Origin: Pseudorasbora parva
Taxonomy: Eukaryota; Chordata; Actinopteri; Cypriniformes; Gobionidae
Direction of reading: 5' to 3'
NCBI RefSeq assembly: GCF_024679245.1
Contig: NC_090178.1
Span: 23,530,703-23,594,702, forward strand
Length of the DNA stretch: 64,000 bases
In this document: positions 44,978-56,245 of the stretch, one piece after another
Position numbering within the stretch: position 1 is the first letter of the stretch
Layout of the letters: every line of letters starts with the position of its first letter
Position numbers and translations under genes: made by a program
Notes under the pieces: model-generated
The model's input: the letters and a program-made list of their open reading frames with translations, nothing else
Database searches by the model: none
What the model was told of the DNA's origin: nothing

Positions 44978-45875
44978 GGGTCGAATCTTCGTGGGTGTTA
45001 ATGAAACGAGGATCATACCATTTTGGCAATATGGGAGTGCTCAATACTTTAAAGACAAGGCACGGCGCGGCGCGGCGCTGAGCTTTGCTTCGGCACTCGA
45101 AGCTCAGCACCGTGTCTTTAAAATTCGAACACGTGTTTTCAATGTGTACGCACACCGGCGGCGGCATTCACCACCTGCCCGCGGCAACTCAGGAAGTTGT
45201 TAAAAATCCTGCCGCGCCACAGAGCGCCATTTCAAGGTTTTATATTAAATTTATATTATATTTCCCTCAAATTGTCTATGTACATACTGATTTCACCCTG
45301 TGCTACAAGATACACACATCGTGCGGCTCTTCTGTCAGAATTCGATTCAAAATTGAGCTTGCGTGTATATAATGTGCGTGTCCAGTGTGAGATACCTGAG
45401 ACGCGGCGCTAAGCTTCGTGTCCGATGTGCGACCCCCTTTATGCATAATCGGCTTAAGAACGTGCATGTAAATGCACTCAAAGTGTTCTTTTCCTCTCTA
45501 GGCAGATTGTTTTTAGGTTTATATATCAAAATGTTCTTTTATATATTTGTGTGATGTTCTGTATTTTGATCGCAGCTTTGTTATGAGAAAACGTTTTACG
45601 AATGTTTATCCACCACTTTACCTTTTATTTAAACCTCAATAAGAAAGCCATTGCCAGTTTGTCTGTCAGTTGGTAGGCAGTTTTGGTCGCTTTATTAAAA
45701 AGTTGTTGCTGTGTGCAGTGTGTAAGGAAAATAAAAATAGTTTTACCCTCCTGCTGACTAGTGTCGTATCCCTCCAAACCCATTCACACACACATAGATG
45801 ATTATCAGTCGACTATAGAAAGATTAGACAATTCTGATTTGAATGTGTAAATCCTTAGTTGGGTACAGCCCTAAT
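44976..45875. mobile_element. hAT-like non-autonomous element, copy B
   Basis: Closely similar along its length to copy A (24163-25085). The left terminus is missing and replaced by the (TA)n run; the right end reaches further, to ttgggtacagccctaa. It carries a cggcgcggcgcggcgc expansion (about 45061-45076) that copy A lacks. Confidence 0.6.
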
Positions 45876-45889
45876 AGATATATAATTAG

Positions 45890-47330
45890 AATATCATCAA
45901 AAAGTTGATTAATTTCACAAATTCCATTCAGAAAGGGAAATTTGTATATTATATTAATTTATTACACACAGACGGATATTTATATATATATCCATCTGTG
46001 TGTATACATTTTTAATGATTATAACTGACAACAAAGGAAAATCCCAAATTCAGTATCTCAGAAAATTAGTATATTGTGAAAAGGTTCAATATTGAAGACA
46101 CCTGGTGCCACACTCTAATCAGCTAATTAACTCAAAACACCTGCACAGGCCTTTAAATGGTCTCTCAGTCTAGTTCCGTAGGCTACAAAATCACGGGGAA
46201 GACTGCTGACTTGACAGTTGTCCAAAAGATGGCCATGACACCTTGCAGGCAAGACAGAGGTCATTGCAAAAGAGGCTGGCTATTCACAGAGCTTTGTGTC
46301 CAAGCATAGAGAGGCGAAGGGAAGGGAAAAAAAATGTACAAGCAATACGGATAACCGCACCCTGGAGAGGATTGTGAAAAAAAAACCCATTCAAAAATGT
46401 GGGGGAGATTCACAAAGAGTGGACTGCAGCTGGAGTCAGTGCTTCAAAAACCACAACGCACAGTTGTATGCAAGACATGGGTTTCAGCTGCCGCATTCCT
46501 TGTGTCAAGCCACCCTTGAACAACAGACAACATTAGAAGCATCTCGTATGGGGACTGCTGAGTGGTCCAAAAGTTATGTTCTCTGATGAAAGTAAATTGT
46601 GCATTTCCTTTAGAAATCAGGGTCCCAGAGTTTGGAGGAATAGAGGAGAGGCAAAAAAAAAAAAAAAAAAAAAAAAAATCCACATTGCTTAAGGTCTAGT
46701 GTTAAGTTTGCATAGTCAGTGATGGTTTGGGGTGGCATGTCATCATCTGGTATTGGTCCACTTTGTTTTCTGAGGTCCAAGTCAACGCAGCCATATACCA
46801 AGAAGTTTTAGAGCACTTCATGCTTCCTGCTGCTGACTGACTTTATGAAGATACAGATTTAATTTTCCAACAGGACTTCTGTTCAGCCAGTACCTGGTTT
46901 AAGGACCATTGTATCCCTGTTCTTAATTGGAACATCTATGGGGTATTGAGAAGAGGAAGATGCGATATGCCAGACCCAACAATGCAGAAAAGCTGAGGGC
47001 CATTATCAGAGCAACCTGGGCTCTCATAACATCTGAGCAGTACCACAGACTGATCGACTCCATGCCACGCCACATTGCTGCAGTAATTCAGGCAAAAGGA
47101 GCCCCAAATAAGTATTGAGTGCTGTACATGCTCATACTTTTCATGTTCATACTTTTCAGTTGGCCAAGATTTCTAAAAATCCTTTCTTAATATTAGTCTT
47201 AAGTAATATTCTAATTTTCTGAGATACTGAATTTGGGATTTTCCGTAGTTGTCAGTTATAATCATCAAAATGAAAGAAATAAACATTTTAAATATATCAG
47301 TTTGTGTGTAATGAATGAAATGTACAGGCA
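45890..47330 (+). mobile_element. Decayed Tc1-like transposon with long inverted ends
   Basis: Subterminal arms are inverted: gattataactgacaacaaagg ... aattcagtatctcagaaaatt on the left, and aattttctgagatactgaatt ... gtagttgtcagttataatc on the right. An AT-rich palindrome (acacacagacggatat ... atccatctgtgtgt, 45964-46003) lies at the left end. It encloses a broken transposase. Outer limits are approximate. Confidence 0.7.
46190..47118 (+). pseudogene. Tc1-like transposase, heavily mutated
   Basis: The C-terminal piece 46927-47118 contains MEHLWGIEKRKMRYARP ... ALITSEQYHRLIDSMPRH and ends KGAPNKY, homologous to the other Tc1 copies here. Upstream blocks are out of frame and include a run of about 24 A residues at about 46656. 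The Asp of the FQQD block survives but the HDQAPAH-type neighbourhood is altered. Confidence 0.8.
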
Positions 47331-47559
47331 TGGGTGTTTGAGCAGTTCGGAGATGAATGTTGGCCCTTCTGGGGCTAAATTGGGCACCTGATTTAGAGGA
47401 TGATTTATCCAAAAACGACTTAATGAGAATAATGTGTAGAAGCAATTGATTCAAGGGACAACACAAAAGAAGTATAACACCAAACATTTTTTTTTTATTA
47501 GGTACTTCAATAGTATGTTTTTGCAGTGTAAGTGCAAACACATTTTAAGCTCCTACAGA
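47331..47559. other. No feature seen
   Basis: AT-rich flank. Confidence 0.3.
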
Positions 47560-48520
47560 GTGTCCCATTTCTTAAGGACAGAAAGGGATTGCATGGTTAG
47601 GGGGGAAGGTTTAGAGTTCACTCAACCACCAAAGGACAGGAACTGTGTGAAGGTTTTAGGAAGAGACCTGTGAAACTGTGTTCTGACAGCAGGGGATTGG
47701 AGAATGCAGTCTTGGTCTGGCATGCTAGTATCAGAGCCTTGAATTTGATGTTGATGCCTATAGGCAGTGAGTCAAGAGGGGTGTGGTGTTGAGAAATCTT
47801 AGCTGACTTAAGATGAGAGGCTCTGATGCCTTTTGGATCATCTGCAAGGTTTTACAGCTGGGAGGCCAAATAGTAAAGCTTTTCGACTATCCAAGTTTGG
47901 GATGACAAGAGTCTGGACCCAGAGCTACAAAGCATAATCAGATAGGTATGGGTCAATTTTCTTTATGTTAAAGAGCATAAACTGTGCAGTTATTGGGATG
48001 GTTGTAAACTACTACCCAAAGATGGCAGCGTTATGGTTGTTGATTGATGGTGTTGTGTTCAATTGATGGCCTGGCTGGGATGTCAAGGTTGCCTTTGCAA
48101 GATTGACCTGGACACGGCATTCCTTCATTCAATCCATGATGTCAAAAACATCTAGTTTGAAAGACAGAATGAGAACGTAGGATTGTCAGGCTGGAAAGTC
48201 AAGTAGAGCTGTGTTAAATGTAGAGGAGTGCCTCTAGAGTATTCAAGTGGTTGGCAGGTGTGATTCAGACACCATTCCCCTCCCATAAAACCTTGAAGAA
48301 TCTGCCTGTAAGATAGGACTCAAAGCAGTAAAGAGCAGTGATGCACAACTTTGAAAGAGTTGATAGGAGATATGATGACATCAAAGACAGCAGGTAGGTT
48401 AAGCAGGTTGAGGACAGATGATCTCAAAGTCATCACAGTCATTCAGGAAAGGATAGCATGGTAGTGAAGAATGGTTGCATACTACATTGTGTTCTAAAAA
48501 AGGAATGAATTAAAAAAGAT
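47560..48520 (-). repeat. Degenerate retroelement-like stretch
   Basis: Unusually G/A-biased on the plus strand with the style of antisense fish LINE 3' regions (for example ggttttacagctgggaggcc, acaagagtctggacccagag, gtcaaggttgcctttgcaag). No intact frame. Classification is weak. Confidence 0.3.
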
Positions 48521-50589
48521 TGGACAGAGCCTTTTCATTGTTTTTGGACAGGGGCGAAATCAGAAAATGTTCATCGTTTTCAAGTATTTCAATGTACTTC
48601 TACGTGGTTAAGTATTGATTTGAGTGGGGTTACAGTGGGAATACCTGAACCTGATTAAATGGCAGAGATGTTTATGATGTGTGTGAGTACAGGTAAGAGT
48701 GAGAGTTTGTTTGAAGAAAATAAGAATGTTCTAGGGGATATTTCCACTGTTGGGCCAAATGGCTCTAAGAATGGTTCCAGTTGTATTTCCTAGAGCCTGG
48801 TACCACAAGACAATGACTGACACATCTGTATTACACTGCAAAAAGCTCTGTTATCAGCCCCACAGTGGAAAATGAGACCACATCCATGCCGACTAGGAGA
48901 AGGGAAGAGGAGAATGTTGAGAAGACTATGACATTTTATACAAATTCTTGATCTGGTAAAAGTTCCCCAAAAAAGTTAACTATACAAAACTGTTATACAA
49001 CACTGAAGGAACCAAGTTCACTGGCCGTTTACAAAAAGATGCTGTCTACTACTTATGGTGAAAACCATGCAAGTGTTGGTTGTTTTGAAATAACAGATTG
49101 GAGTATATTCAAAGATTACTCCTCCAATGTTAAATGAACAAAAGTGGGCACTTCATACATTCACAAAAGGAAGATATGTCTCTACTATCTATATAACCCC
49201 AAAATAGAAATATTAAATATATTGCATAGTAGCAGCTGCACTGAAATAAAACATGAACTAATTCTGCATACTTGCTTTGGACACCTGGATGGTTAATCAA
49301 TCTACATTAGGGTTTTTTTTTTCAAACAAGCTTTTCCAGAAAAAATAGAACCAGGGCTTATGCAATACAGTTGGATGTGCACAGCTGGATACTAGAATTC
49401 CTGACAAGCAGACCTCAATACATCCTCTACAGCCTGCTGCTTCAGTCCTGGACTATACTTATTTGCCTCCTTCCCCTGTACAGATACTCACAGCAGTAGT
49501 TAAGTTTGCCAATGGCATATGATGTGCAATGGCCACTGGGCTAATGAACTGTAACAGTGAGTCATGCAAGAAAATAGGTGAAGGTCTCTAAAGATTTCCT
49601 TGAATAGGAAGACAACAGAACCTTTTGCAAGGCTTCAAAGACACAGAGGGTGTTATTTCAAGGTTGCAATGACATTACCAGCACTACAGTGGAAATGGTC
49701 AGATGGTTCCGCATGCTCTATTTGAATCTCTACTAACCTGATCTGGCCCCACAAAACTGTAGCCATTCTAAAAACATGTACACTAATGCCTGCACTTTCT
49801 AAAGAGACTTAAAGAAATTTGACATGAAACAGGAGTTCCTCATGAACCAGATCACTATATGAAGAAATATATAAAATATCCTCACTTGCAGTATGACTGT
49901 TACAATAGAATAAACACAGTGTTGTTTGCTGAACTATGTCTATGGTATCATATGGCAATGTCTAATGTTTTGTCTGTTCCACGACAGAGTTCTTGTGCTT
50001 AGCACAAGATATCACCAATCTCTTAGACTACTCCATGGACAAGATAAGCTAGTAATATTGTCAGCAATTTACACTGTTGTTTTCTAAGAAGTTTTAAGTT
50101 GTTCAGGTCCAGTATACACTCGGAATTAAGGTTTTTGCATTTGACCAAACTGTTGACCAAAATGGACATTGCAGCACTGAAATAGAGTGTTCTGCAAAGA
50201 AGTCTTGCAAACATAAAACATGGCACATCTGTCAACTGTAGTTTAGTTCAAATTGTAGAACAGTTTACTGTAATATTACTTTGTTCAAAAATAGAAGGTT
50301 CCAAACAAACAATGAATCTAGAACATTGCCATGGTTACCAAAATGTCAATCAACATTTGTTTCCTATTTAGGTGTACCCCTTACATTAAAGAGTTTTCAT
50401 GCAACTAGGCTCAGGTATAAATGGTAAAGGGTCTTATTTTACCCCTTGTCATCATCAGATTAACTAAAATCCATATTTATTAAGCGGAAACGAGGCCTCA
50501 GATTTCAATGTGTGTCACTCATCGCTTGCCACCTTAGGTCAGCCCTACGCCACACCACTGGCTGATTTGACAACAAAACAAGAATAAAG
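48521..50589. other. Gap without a supported feature
   Basis: Two kilobases with only short motif-free frames on either strand. It is one of the least repeat-like stretches of the window. Confidence 0.4.
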
Positions 50590-51118
50590 TAGCCTAGAAA
50601 TCTAGACGTACCCTAGCGGCAGCAAATCTAATCTGCCCGCGAGTGTCATCTAGCAACTCTCAATACCCTTCTGAGCTGTATTCCCCTTACTCTTGCCAGG
50701 CCAATCACATCGTGTATAGAGTCGGTGGGCGGGGCCATATTGACGATGGCCGAGTTGCGTTTGCATGCTTCTAGTAAACACAGAAACTGGAGAACGGCGG
50801 TCTTTCAAATCAGCTTTGACCGCGACTCTGGAAGACTTGGAGTTGAGCTTTTCTCTGAGAACAGAACAATGAACGGCACTGAAGTCATTCGTAAAAAGGG
50901 AAGATGTGTTCAGAGTTTTGCCAACCGGATACGGCGAATGTTTAATCTATCAACAAGCTCTGCTTCACCTTCGTTGCTCTGGTTGGTTGTGTATCGTATC
51001 CTTTCGCATGCAGAGGGAGTTTGAAAGACAACTGTTTATCCCACCTCTCAGATTGAGCCCTGTCAATGGTGAGTTTCCAGACCAAACATCTTGATGTGGG
51101 TCTGGCTTATCAGGCTAA
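50590..51118. mobile_element. MITE of the 'AGCCTAGAAATCTAGAC' family
   Basis: Left end agcctagaaatctagacgtaccc; right end gggtctggcttatcaggct forms an imperfect inverted partner. The interior has fish-repeat style CpG-containing text (ggccaatcacatcg, ggcggggcc). The 99-codon frame inside has no motif. Confidence 0.5.
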
Positions 51119-52053
51119 GAATAAAGGGCTATAGGGAGTAATATTCAGTTGTTACGTAAAACAGAATCTGTAGCATTTTACTCTTTATATATAAACAAAT
51201 GCAAAATCCCTATCCAATTTTGGTCCAAATGGTAAAAATCACATTATATATTACACCAACCAGTCATAACATGACCATTGACATGTGAAGTGAAAAACAT
51301 ACAGTGGGTAGGATATATTAGGCAGCAAGTGAATATCTTGTCCTCAAAGTTGATGTGTTAGAAGCAGGAAAAAGTGCAAAATTGTGATGGCTAGATGACT
51401 GCAGCTCTTGTTGGGTATGTCAGTGCAGTGGTCAGTATCTATCAAAAGTGGTCCAAGAAAGGAACAGTGGTGAACTGGAGACAGGGTCATGGGTGGCCAA
51501 GGCACATTGATGCACGTGGGGAGAGAAGTAATGGAACAAGGTTGCCTGGTCTAATCAAGTTGTCTTTCACATCACGTGAATGGCTGGATGCATGTGCATC
51601 TTTTACCTAGTGAAACCCGTGGCAGGATGCACTATGGGAAGGCAGCAAGCCAGCAGAGGCAGGGTTATGCTTTGGGCAATGTTCTGCTGGGAAACCTTGG
51701 GTCCTGCCATCCATGTGGATGTTACTTTGACATGTAAAACCTACCTAAGCACTGTTTCAGACCATGTACACCTTTTCATGGGAACAGTATTCCCTGGTGG
51801 TTGTGGCCTCTTTCAGCAGGATAATGCACAAAGCAAAATGGTTTGAGGAGCACAACAACGAGTTTGAGGTGTTGACTTGGCCTCCAAATACCCTAGACCC
51901 CAATCCAAGTGAGCAAATGTGTGATGTCCTGAACAAACAAGTCTAATTCATGGAGGCCCCACCCCGCAACTTGCAGGACTTAAATGGTTAGTTCACCCAA
52001 AAATGAAAATTCTGTCATCAATTACTTGCCCTCATGTCATTCGACACCCGTAA

Positions 52054-52709
52054 CTGTGCATTCACACCGCCGGCGGTGAGAGCATCAAAGTGGCTGGAAG
52101 TCATTCATTTTCAATGAGAGCCGATGGCGACCTCCGACGACAGCGGCACGTCATGTACGATTTGGGCGTCGAGAAGAGTTGAAATCAGGTCAATTTTATT
52201 GTAATGCTATGACGCGGTTCAGTGGCAACCAATTGGAATGCAGAAGTTCTCCATTTGAGAGAAATCAAGAGAACGCAGGCCTGTAAACTTTGGTTCCGAC
52301 CACATTAGTTCCCAAGAAAAATGTAAGAAATGTTGATAATTGCTGTGCGGGTTTTCCTATCATTTATGATGTGATTCCCTATCATAGAGATGTGTAATTT
52401 GTTAAGAAGGCACGCAACACTATTTTATAGACACTAGAATGCAAGAAAAACATTAGAACGTTTTTCAGCGAGAATGCAATAAATTCTTAATTTCACATTT
52501 AAATGATTTCATGAGGTTAACTTATACCCTACTTGTGGTCAATCGGCCCATCAGAATGCTTTGCGACCTCTTTAAATACAGTTTAAAAAAGACCAAGCAT
52601 TTGATCTACTTCAGAGCAGCAGCGCATCCACAAATCTTTATACAGCGTCGTTGGCAGGGCAGCTAGAGCGAATTTTGATGCTCTCGCCGGTGGCGGTGTG
52701 AACACACAG
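52054..52709. mobile_element. PIF/Harbinger-like MITE nested in the foldback, 3-bp TSD
   Basis: Left end ctgtgcattcacaccgccggcggtgagagcatcaaa; right end ttttgatgctctcgccggtggcggtgtgaacacacag is its inverse. Flanked by TAA (52051-52053, 52710-52712). Excision in silico restores cacccgtaagac, the foldback's normal text. TAA fits the TWA preference of Harbinger elements. Confidence 0.85.
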
Positions 52710-52731
52710 TAAGACTTTTGTTCATCTTCAG

Positions 52732-53463
52732 AGGCCTCATTTATAAAACTTTGTGTCAGAAGTGCTGTACAGGTGAAACATATGACGTGCGTACACACAG
52801 AAATATTCGAAATGTATAAAACCGTGTGCACGCACATCCTACGAAGTTTTCCCTTAATAAATCACAATAAATTCAAAATGTAGCGCAGATTTTGCGGCTT
52901 CAAGTCACGCCCATCGTTGCCCATAAATAGTACGTGAAACGACCCACAAGTTAATATTCATCGATTGCGAAATTATGGCAAACAGAGAGAATCACAAGAG
53001 AATATCAGTTTTGTACATCATTTTGTTCTGTTTACCATATTATTTATGAGGATGAATTGCATAACATGCCAATATTATTGCAGAACATATTTCATTCTTT
53101 TTGCAAATGAGTATTATTTGCATTTCTGTTGTAATTTTCGTTTGATTTAGTTTGTTTTACACTGCAGATTGATCAAACTGGTGTTAGTGCAGGCTGTTAT
53201 TGTAAGACTTGCTTTTTGAAGTCTTCATGTTATTTATGAGAGGAAGTATTGCCATTTCGTTACACACAGTTTCACGTTTCTTCCATCTGCCGACGGTGTT
53301 GCCATTTCTCATTTCACCCGTTCGTGCGCGTAAGCCTGGGTCAGAGCTTGCGTGAAGGACCGCACATTTTCCAGCCAATTTTGCGTTTTATAAATATCAA
53401 TTATTGCGTAGAGACCAGTGTACGCCTTCTTTAGTGCATGCGCAACGTTTATAAATAAGGCCC
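52732..53463. mobile_element. 'AGGCCTCATTTATAAA' MITE nested in the foldback, 3-bp TSD
   Basis: Left aggcctcatttataaaac, right cgtttataaataaggccc, flanked by CAG (52729-52731, 53464-53466). Excision restores catcttcagaacaca. It lies only 22 nt from the previous insertion. No ORF with motifs. Confidence 0.8.
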
Positions 53464-54450
53464 CAGAACACAAATTCAGATATTTTTGTTGAAATCCGAC
53501 GGCTCAGAAAGGACACCATTGGCAGGAATGACATTTCCTCTATAAGGTACTAAAGACATGATTAAGAAGTCTCACTAAATTGGTTCAACAATAATTTCAT
53601 AAAGTGACAAGAATAGTTTGTGTGAAAAAAAATAAAATAATCAAAATAACTTTATTCTTGTCTTCAATCTGGTCCTCTAACATAAACTCACAAAGCACCA
53701 TGACGCATGTGCAAGAATATGACGTAGAGTCAGCGTTTGGGCATCCAGGTAATGCACACTGTAGCACCATTTTGAGCACTACACTAAGACCTAAAGCACA
53801 ATCAATGTAGAATTCAATAGCTTACATACGCTGCGTCTTCTTCTGCTCCTAAACAAAGTTCATTGCTTCTGCCGACTCACACGTGCACAACGCGTGCGTG
53901 AGCCGGCTGAAGCAAAGAATTTTGTTTACGAGCAGAGGAAGACGCAGCGTATCTAAGCTGTTAAATTCTACATTGATTGTGCTTTAGATGATTTGTGAGT
54001 TCTTGTCAGAGGCCCAGATTGAACACAAGAATAAAGTTGAATAAAGTTATTTTTAATTTTCTTTTTGCGCACTAAAACTATTTTTGGCGCTTTATAAAAT
54101 TATTATGAACCACTCTGCAGTGGTTAGTATCTTTTATAGGTCTTGAGAAAGGAAATGTCATTGCTGCCAATGGAGGCCTTTCTGAGCCATCCGTTTTCAA
54201 CAAAAACATCTTCATTTGTGTTCCGAAGACGAACAAAATTCTTACGGGTGTCGAACGACATGGGGCTAAGTTATTAATAACAGAGTATTATTTTTTTTGG
54301 GTGAACTAACCCTTTAAATCTGCTGCTAACATTTGGGTGCCAGATACCACAGCACACTTTTAGGGGTCTAGTTGAGTCCATGTCTTGACGGGCTGTTTTG
54401 GCAGTAAATGGTGGACCAACACAATATTAGGATAATATTATGCCTGTAAT

Positions 54451-56245
54451 CGATTTAAGAATACATTTTCCCAAAGAATAAGTTCCCTTAAAGGTGCACT
54501 GAGTATTTTGATGTTGTGCTGGTCTATCTGACAGTCATGCCAGATTTGACATCTTTTGCATTTAGTGAATGTAGCATCACCTAGTAGGTTTTCTGTTGTA
54601 TAAAAGTTTAAATCATGGTTTAAAACTTATTCCACGGGGAAACATGCATGTAACAGTAAAAACAGGGATTACAAGTGTGTATTATTCCACTAGTCATAGA
54701 AGCACAACTTGTCTGCAAAACTACATTTATTTGTATTAAGCTTTTATTAAGATATTTAAAAAACAATACAAATGTAAGTACCAAAACATTTTTCAGAATT
54801 TTGTTTTATACTGAGTGCATCTTTAACTCCATGTTAACTAAGAGATATCTTAAATGAATGTAGCACATTTTAAGGTCTTTAAGGGCAGGGGGAATGTGTA
54901 TTCATCATAACCAATGTCAAAGAAAGATAATACTTGTGTGCATAAATACAACATTTAAAGCTTTTATATACAAAAAATTAAACAACTGCAAGAACTTACA
55001 GGGGGAAAACAGAATTCTCTTTATTTAAACAAGTAAAACTAGACTTGCACAAAATCCGTTACTGATGTATGAGTGTAAAAAAATGTTTTGCTCACTACTA
55101 AATAAAAAAAAACATTTGTACAAAACAAATTCTAATCTAGACAATCAATTATAAAAACGTATAGCTAAAATACATATTTCCCTAACTGCACATTAGGTGT
55201 GCTCTTGAATCAACTTTTAGGCAAGACTTTTTAAATGACATGAGTAATTCCAGCTGTAAAAACTTCTGCTTTGTTCTTTAGGTTCAAAGCATATTCAATT
55301 TAATTTCTGACATCCTGGTCATTATAGAGGTACTTATACAGGCCCCTTTGGTTTGTGCATGCACATAGTGTCAATGCCTATTTTCAAAAATATTTCAAAG
55401 AGCGCATCCAAAAATCGGAAAAAGAAGGAGAATTTGATGGGAAGGATTTTTTTTATAAACAACAAATGCAACACACAAGGAAACCGTATTCATTCAGTAC
55501 ATCCGAAAGGTCTATAGAACACTTCTAACGCTATAAAAGTACAACACTTAAAGACTAAAAAAGCGTGTTAATTTCTGTTTAACTATGACCATTTATAATT
55601 GCTGACACATTATATCTTCATTATTGACACTTTCAATGAACACGTTTGGCATTTCTCCAGGTATTCCAGTGTTGCTTCCAACTTTTTTGCAACTATGTAA
55701 GGAGGGCCCTTTTCATTTCCAAAAGGACAGTGGTGGCTTGAATGAAGACAGTGATGCCTTTGGAGTAAATCAGAAGAGCGAAACCTCTTCAAGCATCAGT
55801 CCCTGACCTCTGATGCTAATATATTTAATTTCAAAAGCAAGGCAAAAATCATTCATCTCTGCTTTTGCTGCTATAACGGTCTCCTTCTGGGAAGGAACAT
55901 TGTTGCAGGCACTTGCTCCAGAAACAAGAGCATCAAGGAGGTCAGGCAATAACATTAAACAAGAGTTCTCAATCCATTCTAAAGGCGTTCATTAGGGGTT
56001 AGGTCAGGGATTTGCGAATGTCATTCACATTCTTCAACACCTGAATCAGATGATCATCTCTTTCTGCATTGCCTTGCTGGAATAGAAAATACTCCTCACT
56101 ATTGAAAAACAACTGAAAGCACACAATACTCAAGAGTATCACTTTATACTTGAGAATTATGATTTGTCTTCACTGAAATTACTGGAATAGCCAAACATGT
56201 TAATTAGAAGAGGGTGATCATATACTTTTGACCATTTTTGCATTT
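54451..56245. other. Downstream flank / 3'-UTR of the 581-aa zinc-finger gene
   Basis: No gene. A minus-strand AATAAA candidate is at 55020-55025. Short overlapping frames at 55600-56000 have no motif. The near part is presumably 3'-UTR. Confidence 0.4.

Larger units (their letters stand above)
51980..54317. mobile_element. TTAA foldback element inserted in the Tc1 transposase
   Basis: Begins ttaaatggttagttcacccaaaaatgaaaattctgtcatc and ends tttgggtgaactaaccctttaa, with TTAA at both edges (51980-51983, 54314-54317). Removing it leaves one TTAA and restores the Tc1 transposase text, so TTAA is the target duplication. The core is a long palindrome centred at about 53886 (caatgtagaattcaatagctta ... 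taagctgttaaattctacattg). Hosts two further insertions. TTAA specificity points to a piggyBac-like transposase in trans. Confidence 0.85.
51395..54419 (+). pseudogene. Tc1-like transposase, interrupted and frameshifted
   Basis: Blocks in order: a helix-turn-helix remnant (SIYQKWSKKGTV, 51430), GRQQASRGRVMLWAMFCWE (51630), VFPGGCGLFQQDNAQSK (second-Asp region, 51790), EEHNNEFEVLTWPPNTLDPNPSEQMCDVLNKQV (51850-51946, where the family's catalytic Glu of the IEHLW box is altered). The C-terminal part continues only after 54317 with LLLTFGCQIPQHTF-like and VESMS-like codons. Frameshifts and the insertion make it inactive. Confidence 0.85.
51253..54450 (+). mobile_element. Tc1-like transposon split by a TTAA element
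   Basis: Left sequence caccaaccagtcataacatgaccattgac and right sequence ggaccaacacaatattaggataatattatgcctg are degraded forms of a common fish Tc1 terminus. The transposase blocks on both sides of 51980-54317 belong to one gene, so the element was whole before the insertion. Confidence 0.75.

Noticed and set aside
50725..51094. 99-codon plus-strand frame and overlapping 62-codon frame
   Set aside because: Contained within an inverted-repeat element, with no motif.
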